NCBI GenBank assembly: GCA_000751835.1
Contig: CCMQ01000008.1
Span: 264,290 to 328,289 of the forward strand
Direction of reading: 5' to 3'
DNA length: 64,000 nt
From: Necropsobacter rosorum
GTDB lineage: Bacteria; Pseudomonadota; Gammaproteobacteria; Enterobacterales; Pasteurellaceae
The notes under the pieces were generated by a model. It was not told where the DNA came from, searched no databases, and saw only the letters and a program-made list of their open reading frames with translations. Shown here one piece after another: positions 22,655 to 29,952 of this stretch (position 1 is the first letter of the stretch; every line of letters starts with the position of its first letter). The position numbers and the translations under genes are program-made.

Positions 22655-23416
22655 TTATACGAGTTGCAGCGGAATATTCAGCGCAGCTAATTCTTGTTTG
22701 TTTTTGTTTGGTAAATTGTTATCGGTAATGATTAAGTCCAGTTTATTCATCGGCAATACCTGATTAAAACCGTTTCGATTGAATTTTGTTGAATCTACAA
22801 CGGCGACAACTTTTGCGGATATATTCGCCATTACCGAGCTGATGCTGTAACCTTCGTTAAACGTCGTTAGCCCGGTTTTAGCATCAACTCCGTCGGCACC
22901 GACAAACATAATATCACCGCGGATACCATGCAGGGCGTTTTCCGTAATGCTACCGTGCATTGAACGGGTTTTATGACGCACGGTTCCGCCGCAAATCACC
23001 AAGGTAATATCCGGTGAATCGGAAAGTACGAATGCAGCGGGCAGATTATTGGTTATAACGGTAATATTTTTTATTTTCAGCAGCTCATTTGCGACCATCA
23101 TCGTTGTACTGCCGCTGTCCAGAATAATCGTGTCGCCTTCTTTAATTAATTGCGCTGCAGCTTTGGCGATTCTGGCTTTGGGATCTTGTGACAGATTGTA
23201 ACGTTCTTCCAAAAAGGTTTCGTTATCCGTACTGTTGGTCATAATTCCGGCGCCACCATGAAAACGGATTAATAACCCTTGTTCTTCCAATATACGCAAA
23301 TCTGTTCGTACGGACACCTCTGAAATATTAAATCGTTTTGAAAGATCGTTCACTAAAACGCTGCCGTTTTCTTTTAATAATTCGATAATTTGATTGCGTC
23401 TTTCAAAAGTATTCAT
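22655..23416 (-). CDS. gatR: DeoR-family repressor of the galactitol operon
   Basis: A 253-residue regulator with an N-terminal DeoR helix-turn-helix (LSKRFNISEVSVRTDLRILEE region, about 20-45) and a C-terminal sugar-phosphate-sensing domain with DSGSTTMMVAN near 92-102. The start is the ATG behind AGGAAAAC; a 13-residue longer version lacks this. It is downstream of gatD on the same strand, as gatR is in E. coli, and is expected to repress the operon and respond to a phosphorylated intermediate. Confidence 0.85.
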   Translation of the reverse strand: MNTFERRNQIIELLKENGSVLVNDLSKRFNISEVSVRTDLRILEEQGLLIRFHGGAGIMTNSTDNETFLEERYNLSQDPKARIAKAAAQLIKEGDTIILDSGSTTMMVANELLKIKNITVITNNLPAAFVLSDSPDITLVICGGTVRHKTRSMHGSITENALHGIRGDIMFVGADGVDAKTGLTTFNEGYSISSVMANISAKVVAVVDSTKFNRNGFNQVLPMNKLDLIITDNNLPNKNKQELAALNIPLQLV

Positions 23417-23432
23417 CGTGTTTTCCTGTTTA

Positions 23433-23465
23433 ATAAAAGCGTATGAAAGTTTCATACGCTTTTAT
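23433..23465. repeat. Perfect 33-base palindrome between gatD and gatR
   Basis: A perfect 16-base inverted repeat (ATAAAAGCGTATGAAA and its complement) surrounds one central base, placed 11 bases beyond the gatD stop and 16 bases before the gatR start. It can be the gatD terminator. It could equally be an operator or a barrier on gatR expression, since the following T-run is interrupted (TTTTATTAAA). Confidence 0.75.
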
Positions 23466-23476
23466 TATATTCGTTT

Positions 23477-24520
23477 TCAGTTAAATTTTAAGACTATTTT
23501 TCCGTTCATCGGTTTTCCGTCTAATGCATTGACCTCTTTAACGTAATCTTCAATTTCATTAACGGAAGAAATAAGCGGGGCGATATTAATCTTATTTTCG
23601 GCGATTAAACGTGTCGCTTCCGTCCATTCTTTACCCGGCCAGGGTGCGGAATAATTCATCCATGAACCGAGAATCGTAAGCTCTTTACGCAAGATCAGAC
23701 CGAAAGTAGGATGAGTTAATAATAACTCTTTGTGTAATGTACCGATTAATGCCAGTTGCGCACGGGAGCCTGCGATTTGCAGACAGAGTTCTACGGTTTT
23801 CGGTACGCCTGCGGTTTCCAGAATAAGCTGATCAAAGCGGATATCGCTGAGCTGACGAGCAATATCTTCCGGCGTCATTGTTATCGTATTAAAGACATTA
23901 TCTGCGCCGAGTTGCTGTGCTAAATTCAGTTTTTCATCATTAATGTCAATCACGCTCACCGAATTTGCACCCAATGCTTTAGCACATTGTGCGGCAAGCA
24001 AACCGATAGTACCGGCGCCGACAATGATAACATTTTTACCTTCGCAACCTTGAGCCAGATAAATGGCATGTAAGCCGACCGTGATAGGTTCGATGAACGA
24101 ACTTTGTAACGCATCCGCATCGGACGGAATTTTGAGCAGATTATGTTTATTTACACAAATATATTCTGCATTGGCGCCGAAGCGTCTTGAACCTACGAAA
24201 TTGTAATTTTTGCACAGCGAATAAAATCCTTTGCTGCATTCCGCACATTGGAAGCAGGGTTGCAGCGGTGCGCAGACCACCGCATCACCTTTAACAAATT
24301 CGTGAACACGATTGCCCGTATCTTCCACGATACCGCTGAATTCATGCCCTAATACGATAGGATAAAAATGTGTACCGTGGTGAAAAATGCGCGGAATGTC
24401 CGAACCGCATAAGCCGGAATAGCGTACTTTAACCAATACGTCTTCGTCGTGTTGTACAACCGGTTTAGCAATCTCTGCAACGACAAGCTGACGATTCGCT
24501 TGAACAATAGCTGCTTTCAT
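23477..24520 (-). CDS. gatD: Galactitol-1-phosphate 5-dehydrogenase
   Basis: A 347-residue zinc-dependent medium-chain dehydrogenase that oxidises galactitol 1-phosphate to D-tagatose 6-phosphate with NAD. Catalytic zinc ligands are in SGLCGSDIPRIF and GHEFSG; the structural zinc cysteines are in CAPLQPCFQCAECSKGFYSLC. The coenzyme fold shows VGAGTIGLLAAQ near 170. The SGLCGSD-PRIF and YPI-LGHEFSG segments are very close to E. coli GatD. It is the last gene of the gat operon, 10 bases after gatC. Confidence 0.93.
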   Translation of the reverse strand: MKAAIVQANRQLVVAEIAKPVVQHDEDVLVKVRYSGLCGSDIPRIFHHGTHFYPIVLGHEFSGIVEDTGNRVHEFVKGDAVVCAPLQPCFQCAECSKGFYSLCKNYNFVGSRRFGANAEYICVNKHNLLKIPSDADALQSSFIEPITVGLHAIYLAQGCEGKNVIIVGAGTIGLLAAQCAKALGANSVSVIDINDEKLNLAQQLGADNVFNTITMTPEDIARQLSDIRFDQLILETAGVPKTVELCLQIAGSRAQLALIGTLHKELLLTHPTFGLILRKELTILGSWMNYSAPWPGKEWTEATRLIAENKINIAPLISSVNEIEDYVKEVNALDGKPMNGKIVLKFN

Positions 24521-24530
24521 TGAAAACTCC

Positions 24531-25892
24531 TTAATTTTTTACCGCACTTTCAGCGCTCTGTGCTTTATCGTAAGCCTTTGCCCGCCGCCAGGTTAAGAAT
24601 ACGCCGGTGAAATAAATCGCTGCGATAACGATGAAACCCGTAACGTTTTCTAAGGTTAAGAGTTGTACCAGTAAATAAGTGACCGGTGAGCCGCCTTGAT
24701 CCATTGATGCCACTTGCTCTCCGGCTTTTAAGGCGCCGGCGTTAGCGGCCAATTGAGTATTTAAGCCGATGGTTTGTGTGGCTATCCACAAGGTGACGGA
24801 CATAATAATGGTGCCGGAAATTAGCGTTCTGAACAAATTGCCCTGATGGATTGCAACCGCCATGGCGACAAAGAAACCGATTGTCGCTAAATCCCCGAAT
24901 GGCAATACCTGATTGGTTGGCAGCAGCACTGCGATTAAAATTGTCAGCGGAATAAAAATCAGACTTGCCGAAACGACCGAGGTATGACCGAGCAATAATG
25001 CCGGATCTAAACCGATTAAAAAATCTTTACCGCCGAAACGAGCCTGTAATTTTTTACGCGCTTGTTTTGCGATAGGCGTTAAACCGTCCATGATCGGTTT
25101 GATCACGCGCGGCATCAGCAACATGACTGCTGCGGTTTTGATGGCAAGCTGTAAAGTGTCTTTTACGGAATAGCTTGCCAGCAAGCCAATCACGATACCC
25201 ATTACAAATCCGACGGTAACCGGTTCTCCTAATGGTCCGAAACGTTTTTGCAGATCATCGGCGGAAAAATGAATTCGGTTGAGCCCGGGAATTTTTTCGA
25301 TAACGGTATCAACTAATACCGCAATCGGTCCTAAATAAGCCGATGTACCGTGCGGAATGGCGATACCGTCCAATTCAAAGAAATTTTTGGTATCGCGGCT
25401 AAACCAGTCGCCGAGTTTATACGCGAACGCGGCATGAATGACGACACCGAGAATACCCAGCCAGTAAGATCCCGTTGCAATATGTACCAGCGCACCGGTA
25501 AAGGTCATGTGCCAGATATTCCAGATATCGACGTTTACGACCCGGGTCATTTTTAATATCAGCATTAAAATATTGACTGCGATGGCAATCGGAATAGCGA
25601 TTAAAGCGATTTGTGACGCCCAGGTAATCGGTGCGGCGCCGGGCCAGCCCAAATCGATAACGTTAAGATTAATATCAAAGGTATGCGCCATTGCTTTGGC
25701 CGCAGGCCCTATAGAATCCAGCATCAGACCGATCACCAGTCCGATACCGACGAACCCGATACCGATCTGCAGACCGGCTTTGAAAGATTCGCCGAATTTC
25801 ATCCCTAAAGCGAGAGAAAAGATAATGATTAATATCGGTAGCATTACCGCCGGACCTAAATCCAGAATGTATTGCATAATTTGCGTAAACAT
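24531..25892 (-). CDS. gatC: PTS galactitol-specific permease, EIIC
   Basis: A 453-residue polytopic membrane protein that carries galactitol across the inner membrane while it is phosphorylated by EIIB. It begins MFTQIMQYILDLGPAVMLP, as GatC does, and has about ten or more hydrophobic segments with GSPVTYLLVQLLTLENVTG near the C-terminus. It lies between gatB and gatD. The C-terminus contains a USS (24541-24549) that codes for its last residues. Confidence 0.93.
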   Translation of the reverse strand: MFTQIMQYILDLGPAVMLPILIIIFSLALGMKFGESFKAGLQIGIGFVGIGLVIGLMLDSIGPAAKAMAHTFDINLNVIDLGWPGAAPITWASQIALIAIPIAIAVNILMLILKMTRVVNVDIWNIWHMTFTGALVHIATGSYWLGILGVVIHAAFAYKLGDWFSRDTKNFFELDGIAIPHGTSAYLGPIAVLVDTVIEKIPGLNRIHFSADDLQKRFGPLGEPVTVGFVMGIVIGLLASYSVKDTLQLAIKTAAVMLLMPRVIKPIMDGLTPIAKQARKKLQARFGGKDFLIGLDPALLLGHTSVVSASLIFIPLTILIAVLLPTNQVLPFGDLATIGFFVAMAVAIHQGNLFRTLISGTIIMSVTLWIATQTIGLNTQLAANAGALKAGEQVASMDQGGSPVTYLLVQLLTLENVTGFIVIAAIYFTGVFLTWRRAKAYDKAQSAESAVKN

Positions 25893-25897
25893 AATAA

Positions 25898-26182
25898 TTA
25901 ACCTCTCAAAATATCCAGAATCTTAGCTTTCAGCTGTTCAATACCGACACCAGAGACAAAGGGCATGCCATGTACCACAGGGATATCGCCGAAAGTTTGG
26001 GTGATTTTCGCGGTGGTACAGATAAGATCCGCATCATCAATATAACTGCCGATCTCATTGACCCGGCATTGCACCAACTCCAGCTGGATGTTATTTTCGG
26101 CACAGAGCTCTTTAATCTCTTCCGCGGCTAAAGTCGAAGTTGCCACGGCACCGCCACAAGCGACAATGATTTTCTTTTTCAT
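25898..26182 (-). CDS. gatB: PTS galactitol-specific EIIB
   Basis: A 94-residue soluble phosphocarrier with the phospho-cysteine Cys9 in [13 protein letters not shown], typical of the lactose/galactitol EIIB fold. It receives phosphate from GatA and passes it to the incoming sugar alcohol bound by GatC. Five bases separate it from gatC and 17 from gatA. Confidence 0.93.
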   Translation of the reverse strand: MKKKIIVACGGAVATSTLAAEEIKELCAENNIQLELVQCRVNEIGSYIDDADLICTTAKITQTFGDIPVVHGMPFVSGVGIEQLKAKILDILRG

Positions 26183-26199
26183 AATTCACCCCTTGAACT

Positions 26200-26649
26200 T
26201 TAGTTAAAGTTTAAATGTTGATTGATTAATATCGGCAAATGTTCATCTGTTGCCGTCAATAGATTTTCGACAAACTGATTATCCTGCAATTTTCCGAATA
26301 AGGTTTTCAGCACATTTAGTTGCGCCTGCGGATCGGTGACCACTAACGCAATGATGATTTCCACATCCACCATACTGTCTTCATCCGCACGCTGAAATGC
26401 GACTTTTTGTTGTGGGCGGATAAAATAAATGGCCGGTTTTAACGCGTGTTCCGCTTCGCAGTGAGGAATTGCGACGGCGTGATGTTCTAATGCGATACCG
26501 GTCGGAAAATCCGCCTCGCGTCGGAACAGCGCTGCACGATAGCTTTGTTTTACGATTCCTTTGCAAAGTAATTCATCGGCGATATGATTTAGCGCTGCAT
26601 TGAAATCACTGAAAGAAATATTGGTTTTAATGAATATCTCCGTGCTCAT
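26200..26649 (-). CDS. gatA: PTS galactitol-specific EIIA
   Basis: A 149-residue EIIA of the fructose/mannitol/galactitol fold. The phospho-histidine is His63 in EHHAVAIPHCE, and the LNVLKTLFGKLQD segment near 115-128 is also typical. It takes phosphate from HPr. Position between gatZ and gatB is the standard gat order. Confidence 0.92.
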   Translation of the reverse strand: MSTEIFIKTNISFSDFNAALNHIADELLCKGIVKQSYRAALFRREADFPTGIALEHHAVAIPHCEAEHALKPAIYFIRPQQKVAFQRADEDSMVDVEIIIALVVTDPQAQLNVLKTLFGKLQDNQFVENLLTATDEHLPILINQHLNFN

Positions 26650-26658
26650 GGTTGACTC

Positions 26659-27933
26659 CTAACTTGCTTGTTCTATATTGCAGCCGAACGCATAGTCGGC
26701 TAACACCTGCTGAATTTTATCCAAAATAAGTGCGGTCGGTTTTGCTTCAATTTCTCCCGCAATCACACGCTGATATTGTTGCGGTAAATACTGGCTTAAT
26801 AAACCGAGAGGTATAGTTACGGCGGACAAATTTTCGGTTAATTTTTGTACCGCACTATTGATCCGTTTATTCGGCCAATAATAACGAATTCGATCGGACA
26901 GGCTAAAATGCAGATCGATCATCGCTTTTGAATGTTGTGGCGAATAATATTTTTGCCAATATTCCGGTTCATCCTGCATGACCTCATCGATTATCGCTAA
27001 TAAATAACTTTTTTTCTCCGGTGGTACCAGCTCATCTTCTATTTTGGCCAAAGCGAATAATGCCTCGCGTAATGCAAAGGTTAGTGCGGGGCCGACTTTC
27101 AGAATAGCGAAATGATCTTTTACTAATTGCCGATAAGCCGTGCGTGTTTGATAATCGGTGGAATGCGCCTCGAAAATATAAGGTGTCGTTTCGATAAATC
27201 GGGAGAGATCCGCCGCCAGTTCCGATTTGTATAAAATAACGTTGGAATGATCAAATTCCACGCCCGGTTGAACGACAATGCCGATAACCCGTTGCAACGC
27301 TTCGTGCAGGCCTAAATCAGCAAAGGCTTTTTGATGCGTGAGGATGGTTTCCTGCGCACTGGTTACGGAAGTGATATTGACAGTCTGGATCGTCTGTGTC
27401 TCGCCGCCGGGTACCGGCACTTCCGTACCGATGATATAGCTGATTTTCGTGCGTTCTTGAGCCGTTAAAGCGTTTTCGACAGCCTGACACAAAAGTGCGG
27501 CACGTTCCGCCACCACGCGGGGTGATAACGGAATCGGATCATCCGCACAAGACATTGACGCATCCAAATGTATTTTGGTAAAGCCGGCTTTTGCATAGTC
27601 TGCAACTAACGCTTTGGATTTTTCCATCGCTTGTGCGGCAGGCTCGTTTTGCCAACAATTAGGGCCTAAGTGATCGCCGCCTAACAGGATACGTTCGATA
27701 GGAAAGCCGACTTTTGCAGCGATATCGTAAACGAAAGTCTTGAAGTCTAACGGCGTCATTCCGGTATAGCCGCCGAACTGATTCACCTGGTTGGAGGTCG
27801 CTTCTATTAATACCTTATTATTGCTGTGTAAATCGAAACGTAATGCCGCTTCAATCACTAAAGGATGAGCAGAACAGACCGAGCAGATGCCGATGGATTT
27901 ACCGTCTTTGTGTTGTTTGACTAAATTTTTCAT
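26659..27933 (-). CDS. gatZ: GatZ/KbaZ family, tagatose-bisphosphate aldolase accessory subunit
   Basis: A 424-residue protein of the GatZ/KbaZ family, with [15 protein letters not shown] near 16-30, [11 protein letters not shown] near 83-93 and [10 protein letters not shown] near 167-176. In E. coli GatZ stabilises the class II aldolase GatY and has no aldolase activity alone; the family has also been annotated as tagatose-6-phosphate kinase. No gatY is present here, and a class I LacD-like aldolase is next door instead. That makes the role of this GatZ uncertain. Confidence 0.85.
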   Translation of the reverse strand: MKNLVKQHKDGKSIGICSVCSAHPLVIEAALRFDLHSNNKVLIEATSNQVNQFGGYTGMTPLDFKTFVYDIAAKVGFPIERILLGGDHLGPNCWQNEPAAQAMEKSKALVADYAKAGFTKIHLDASMSCADDPIPLSPRVVAERAALLCQAVENALTAQERTKISYIIGTEVPVPGGETQTIQTVNITSVTSAQETILTHQKAFADLGLHEALQRVIGIVVQPGVEFDHSNVILYKSELAADLSRFIETTPYIFEAHSTDYQTRTAYRQLVKDHFAILKVGPALTFALREALFALAKIEDELVPPEKKSYLLAIIDEVMQDEPEYWQKYYSPQHSKAMIDLHFSLSDRIRYYWPNKRINSAVQKLTENLSAVTIPLGLLSQYLPQQYQRVIAGEIEAKPTALILDKIQQVLADYAFGCNIEQAS

Positions 27934-27946
27934 CGTTATTTCCTTA

Positions 27947-28897
27947 TTATGCTGCAGCTGTTGCCGTGTTTGCCAATAGGTTATTTAGCGCACGGATATT
28001 TTTTATTCCTTGCTGCTGCAGCCAATGTTGCGCTTGCTGTTCGCTATGTTTGAATGCTTCCGCACTTCCTGCCCAAGTCGCGCGACCGCAGAGTACGCCA
28101 TTAAATGTTGAACCCGCTTGTTTTGCGAAATTTAAGGTGGATTGAAATAATTCCGGGCTAACTCCCGCACTTAAAAAGATAAATGGTAGTTCGGTACATT
28201 CGCTTTGTGCCCGGAAAAATTCTTTTGCGGTTTTTTGACTGTACAGTTCGTCGCCGGTCGTAAATCCTTCCACATAGTTCATGTCCACCGGCACTTCAAC
28301 TTTCAGTACATCAACATTGAAACGCTTGTCGGAGAACAGGATCATCGCATCAATAACCTTATGCGGTTTTAATATTGCGAATTGTTTCTTATCCGAAATT
28401 TTATGATCGTAAGTTAAAAGTTCTAAAAAGAAAGGCATGTCTTCTGCTAAACATTCGGAGCCGACCCGTTCCACAAATGCCTTTTTTATGTCATTAATCC
28501 GCATATCCTCATCAATATCAATATAAAGCAATAATTTCACCGCATCGGCACCCTGTTCTTTTAAACGTTTAACCGACACCCCATCGATTAAATCCGGAAA
28601 ACGACCGGTTTTCGTTTTGTCATAGCCGGTTTTTTCATATGCCATAATTAAGCCGCAATTATTATCTTTAACCGCCGCGGCAGCCCAGCCGAATTCAGGA
28701 TCCAAAAGAATCGCGGAGGCATAAGGCGTAAGTTCTTTGGAAACCAGCGTTTTAAAGGTTTGTATATGCGCGTATGTGGTATTTTCACCCAGCATGCTTT
28801 TCAATGCGCCGCGCTGATCGATCGCTAAAGCACGAAAAATTTTTTCCGGTCCGTATAATTTATTTAAACGTTGTTGCTTTGAAATTGTCATAGCCAT
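27947..28897 (-). CDS. Class I tagatose 1,6-bisphosphate aldolase, LacD-like
   Basis: A 316-residue aldolase of the LacD/DeoC-type TIM-barrel family that is expected to split tagatose 1,6-bisphosphate into dihydroxyacetone phosphate and glyceraldehyde 3-phosphate through a lysine Schiff base. Typical segments are [13 protein letters not shown] near 26-38, ILLDPEFGW near 62-70 and [15 protein letters not shown] near 197-211. It is the first gene of the gat operon. LacD proteins are best known from the tagatose-6-phosphate pathway of Gram-positive bacteria. The second ATG six bases on is an equally possible start. Confidence 0.85.
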   Translation of the reverse strand: MAMTISKQQRLNKLYGPEKIFRALAIDQRGALKSMLGENTTYAHIQTFKTLVSKELTPYASAILLDPEFGWAAAAVKDNNCGLIMAYEKTGYDKTKTGRFPDLIDGVSVKRLKEQGADAVKLLLYIDIDEDMRINDIKKAFVERVGSECLAEDMPFFLELLTYDHKISDKKQFAILKPHKVIDAMILFSDKRFNVDVLKVEVPVDMNYVEGFTTGDELYSQKTAKEFFRAQSECTELPFIFLSAGVSPELFQSTLNFAKQAGSTFNGVLCGRATWAGSAEAFKHSEQQAQHWLQQQGIKNIRALNNLLANTATAAA

Positions 28898-29113
28898 TCG
28901 TTCTCCATGTTTCGATTCATAATGAAATCTTTTGAATTATTTCGATGTAATATTATTCGAAAGGTTTTGGAAATAAAACAAAAAAGATCTAAATTTTAGA
29001 GTTAGATCACAAAATAAATAAAAGAATAAAAAATAAATCGAAATAAAAGGGAAGAGACAGAAAGGTTATTTTAATAATATAAGAGATAATATTCGCTAGG
29101 TCTTAGCCAAACA
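28898..29113 (-). promoter_or_regulatory. Regulatory region of the gat operon
   Basis: An AT-rich gap upstream of the aldolase gene. A CRP-like site lies at 28996-29011 (right half TCACA perfect, left half TTAGA partial). An inverted repeat TTTCGA-N11-TCGAAA lies at 28940-28962, with further TTTCGA/TCGAAA copies at 28912 and 29038. These repeats are candidates for GatR operators. No unambiguous -10/-35 pair could be chosen. Confidence 0.5.
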
Positions 29114-29146
29114 AAAAGCCAGCAGATAGAGATATCGCTGGCTTTT
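29114..29146. terminator. Terminator of the DUF533 gene
   Basis: AAAAGCCAGC (29114-29123) pairs with GCTGGCTTTT (29137-29146). The A- and T-tracts on both sides make it bidirectional. It lies 25 bases beyond the DUF533 stop. Confidence 0.85.
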
Positions 29147-29170
29147 GCGGAAAAAACGGCGGATTTTAAA

Positions 29171-29803
29171 CTAAAACCCCGCCTGTTTTTCCAGTTGTTC
29201 CACTAATGCATCGTCTAAATTCAATGCTTCGGCGAGGTTGGACAGGAAGACGATTTCTTTGCGATCCAATTCGGCGCAGGCGATGCGGGCGGCGAGATAC
29301 ACTTGCGCGGCTAGTGCCGGGTCGTTGTTGGTTTGGGCGGCGATTTGTGCGATGGAAATCGGGTTGGCGATTTGCTGTTGCAGCCATTGCGATAATTCGG
29401 GATTATTGCCCGCTTCGGTGATGATCGCCTGTTTTTCCTGTTCGGTGATGTTGCCGTCAGCGGCGGCTGCGGCGATCATTACTTGTAGAATTAACCGGCT
29501 GTTGTCGGCGTGGTGTTCCGTGGCGCTGAAATCCTCTTGCGCCACCGGTGTGCTGCTTTGGGTTTGGCTTTGCTGATATTGTTGATAGGCCTGATAGGCA
29601 AGGCTGCCTAAGGCGGCTAATGATCCCAGCTTGGTTAAGCCGGCACCGCCGTTGCGTCCCAGAATCATCGACAGAATACCGATTGCCGCCGCACCGCCGC
29701 CGGCTTTGGTGATTTTGTCCACGGTGGAATCACTTTCCATGGTTTTGCCGACCTGTTCTTTTGCGGCGGTAAAAACCTGATTCAAAATGCTGTTAAAATC
29801 CAT
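29171..29803 (-). CDS. DUF533 (YebE-like) membrane-associated protein
   Basis: A 210-residue protein with a glycine-rich hydrophobic segment (about 33-70, KAGGGAAAIGILSMIL), a Gln-rich linker, and a helical C-terminal domain of the TerB-like type (about 100-205, with AAAADGNITEQEKQAI). This layout is that of YebE of E. coli, an inner-membrane protein of unknown function induced by envelope stress. It is a single-gene unit. Confidence 0.82.
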   Translation of the reverse strand: MDFNSILNQVFTAAKEQVGKTMESDSTVDKITKAGGGAAAIGILSMILGRNGGAGLTKLGSLAALGSLAYQAYQQYQQSQTQSSTPVAQEDFSATEHHADNSRLILQVMIAAAAADGNITEQEKQAIITEAGNNPELSQWLQQQIANPISIAQIAAQTNNDPALAAQVYLAARIACAELDRKEIVFLSNLAEALNLDDALVEQLEKQAGF

Positions 29804-29894
29804 AATTGAGTTCCTTATTGTGTTGTCTTGATTGACATTTACTTTGTCGCTTTTTTTATGGATTAGTTCAAATGCAAAATAGCGCGGATATAAA

Positions 29895-29931
29895 AAGTGC
29901 GGTGAAAACAGGTTAAATTTTCACCGCACTT
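29895..29931 (-). terminator. USS inverted-pair terminator of the autotransporter gene
   Basis: Two exact USS in inverse orientation (29895-29903 and 29923-29931), extended by GAAAA/TTTTC, form a stem of about 14 bases, 22 bases past the autotransporter stop. Confidence 0.75.
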
Positions 29932-29952
29932 TGTTGACAGGTCATTATGTCA

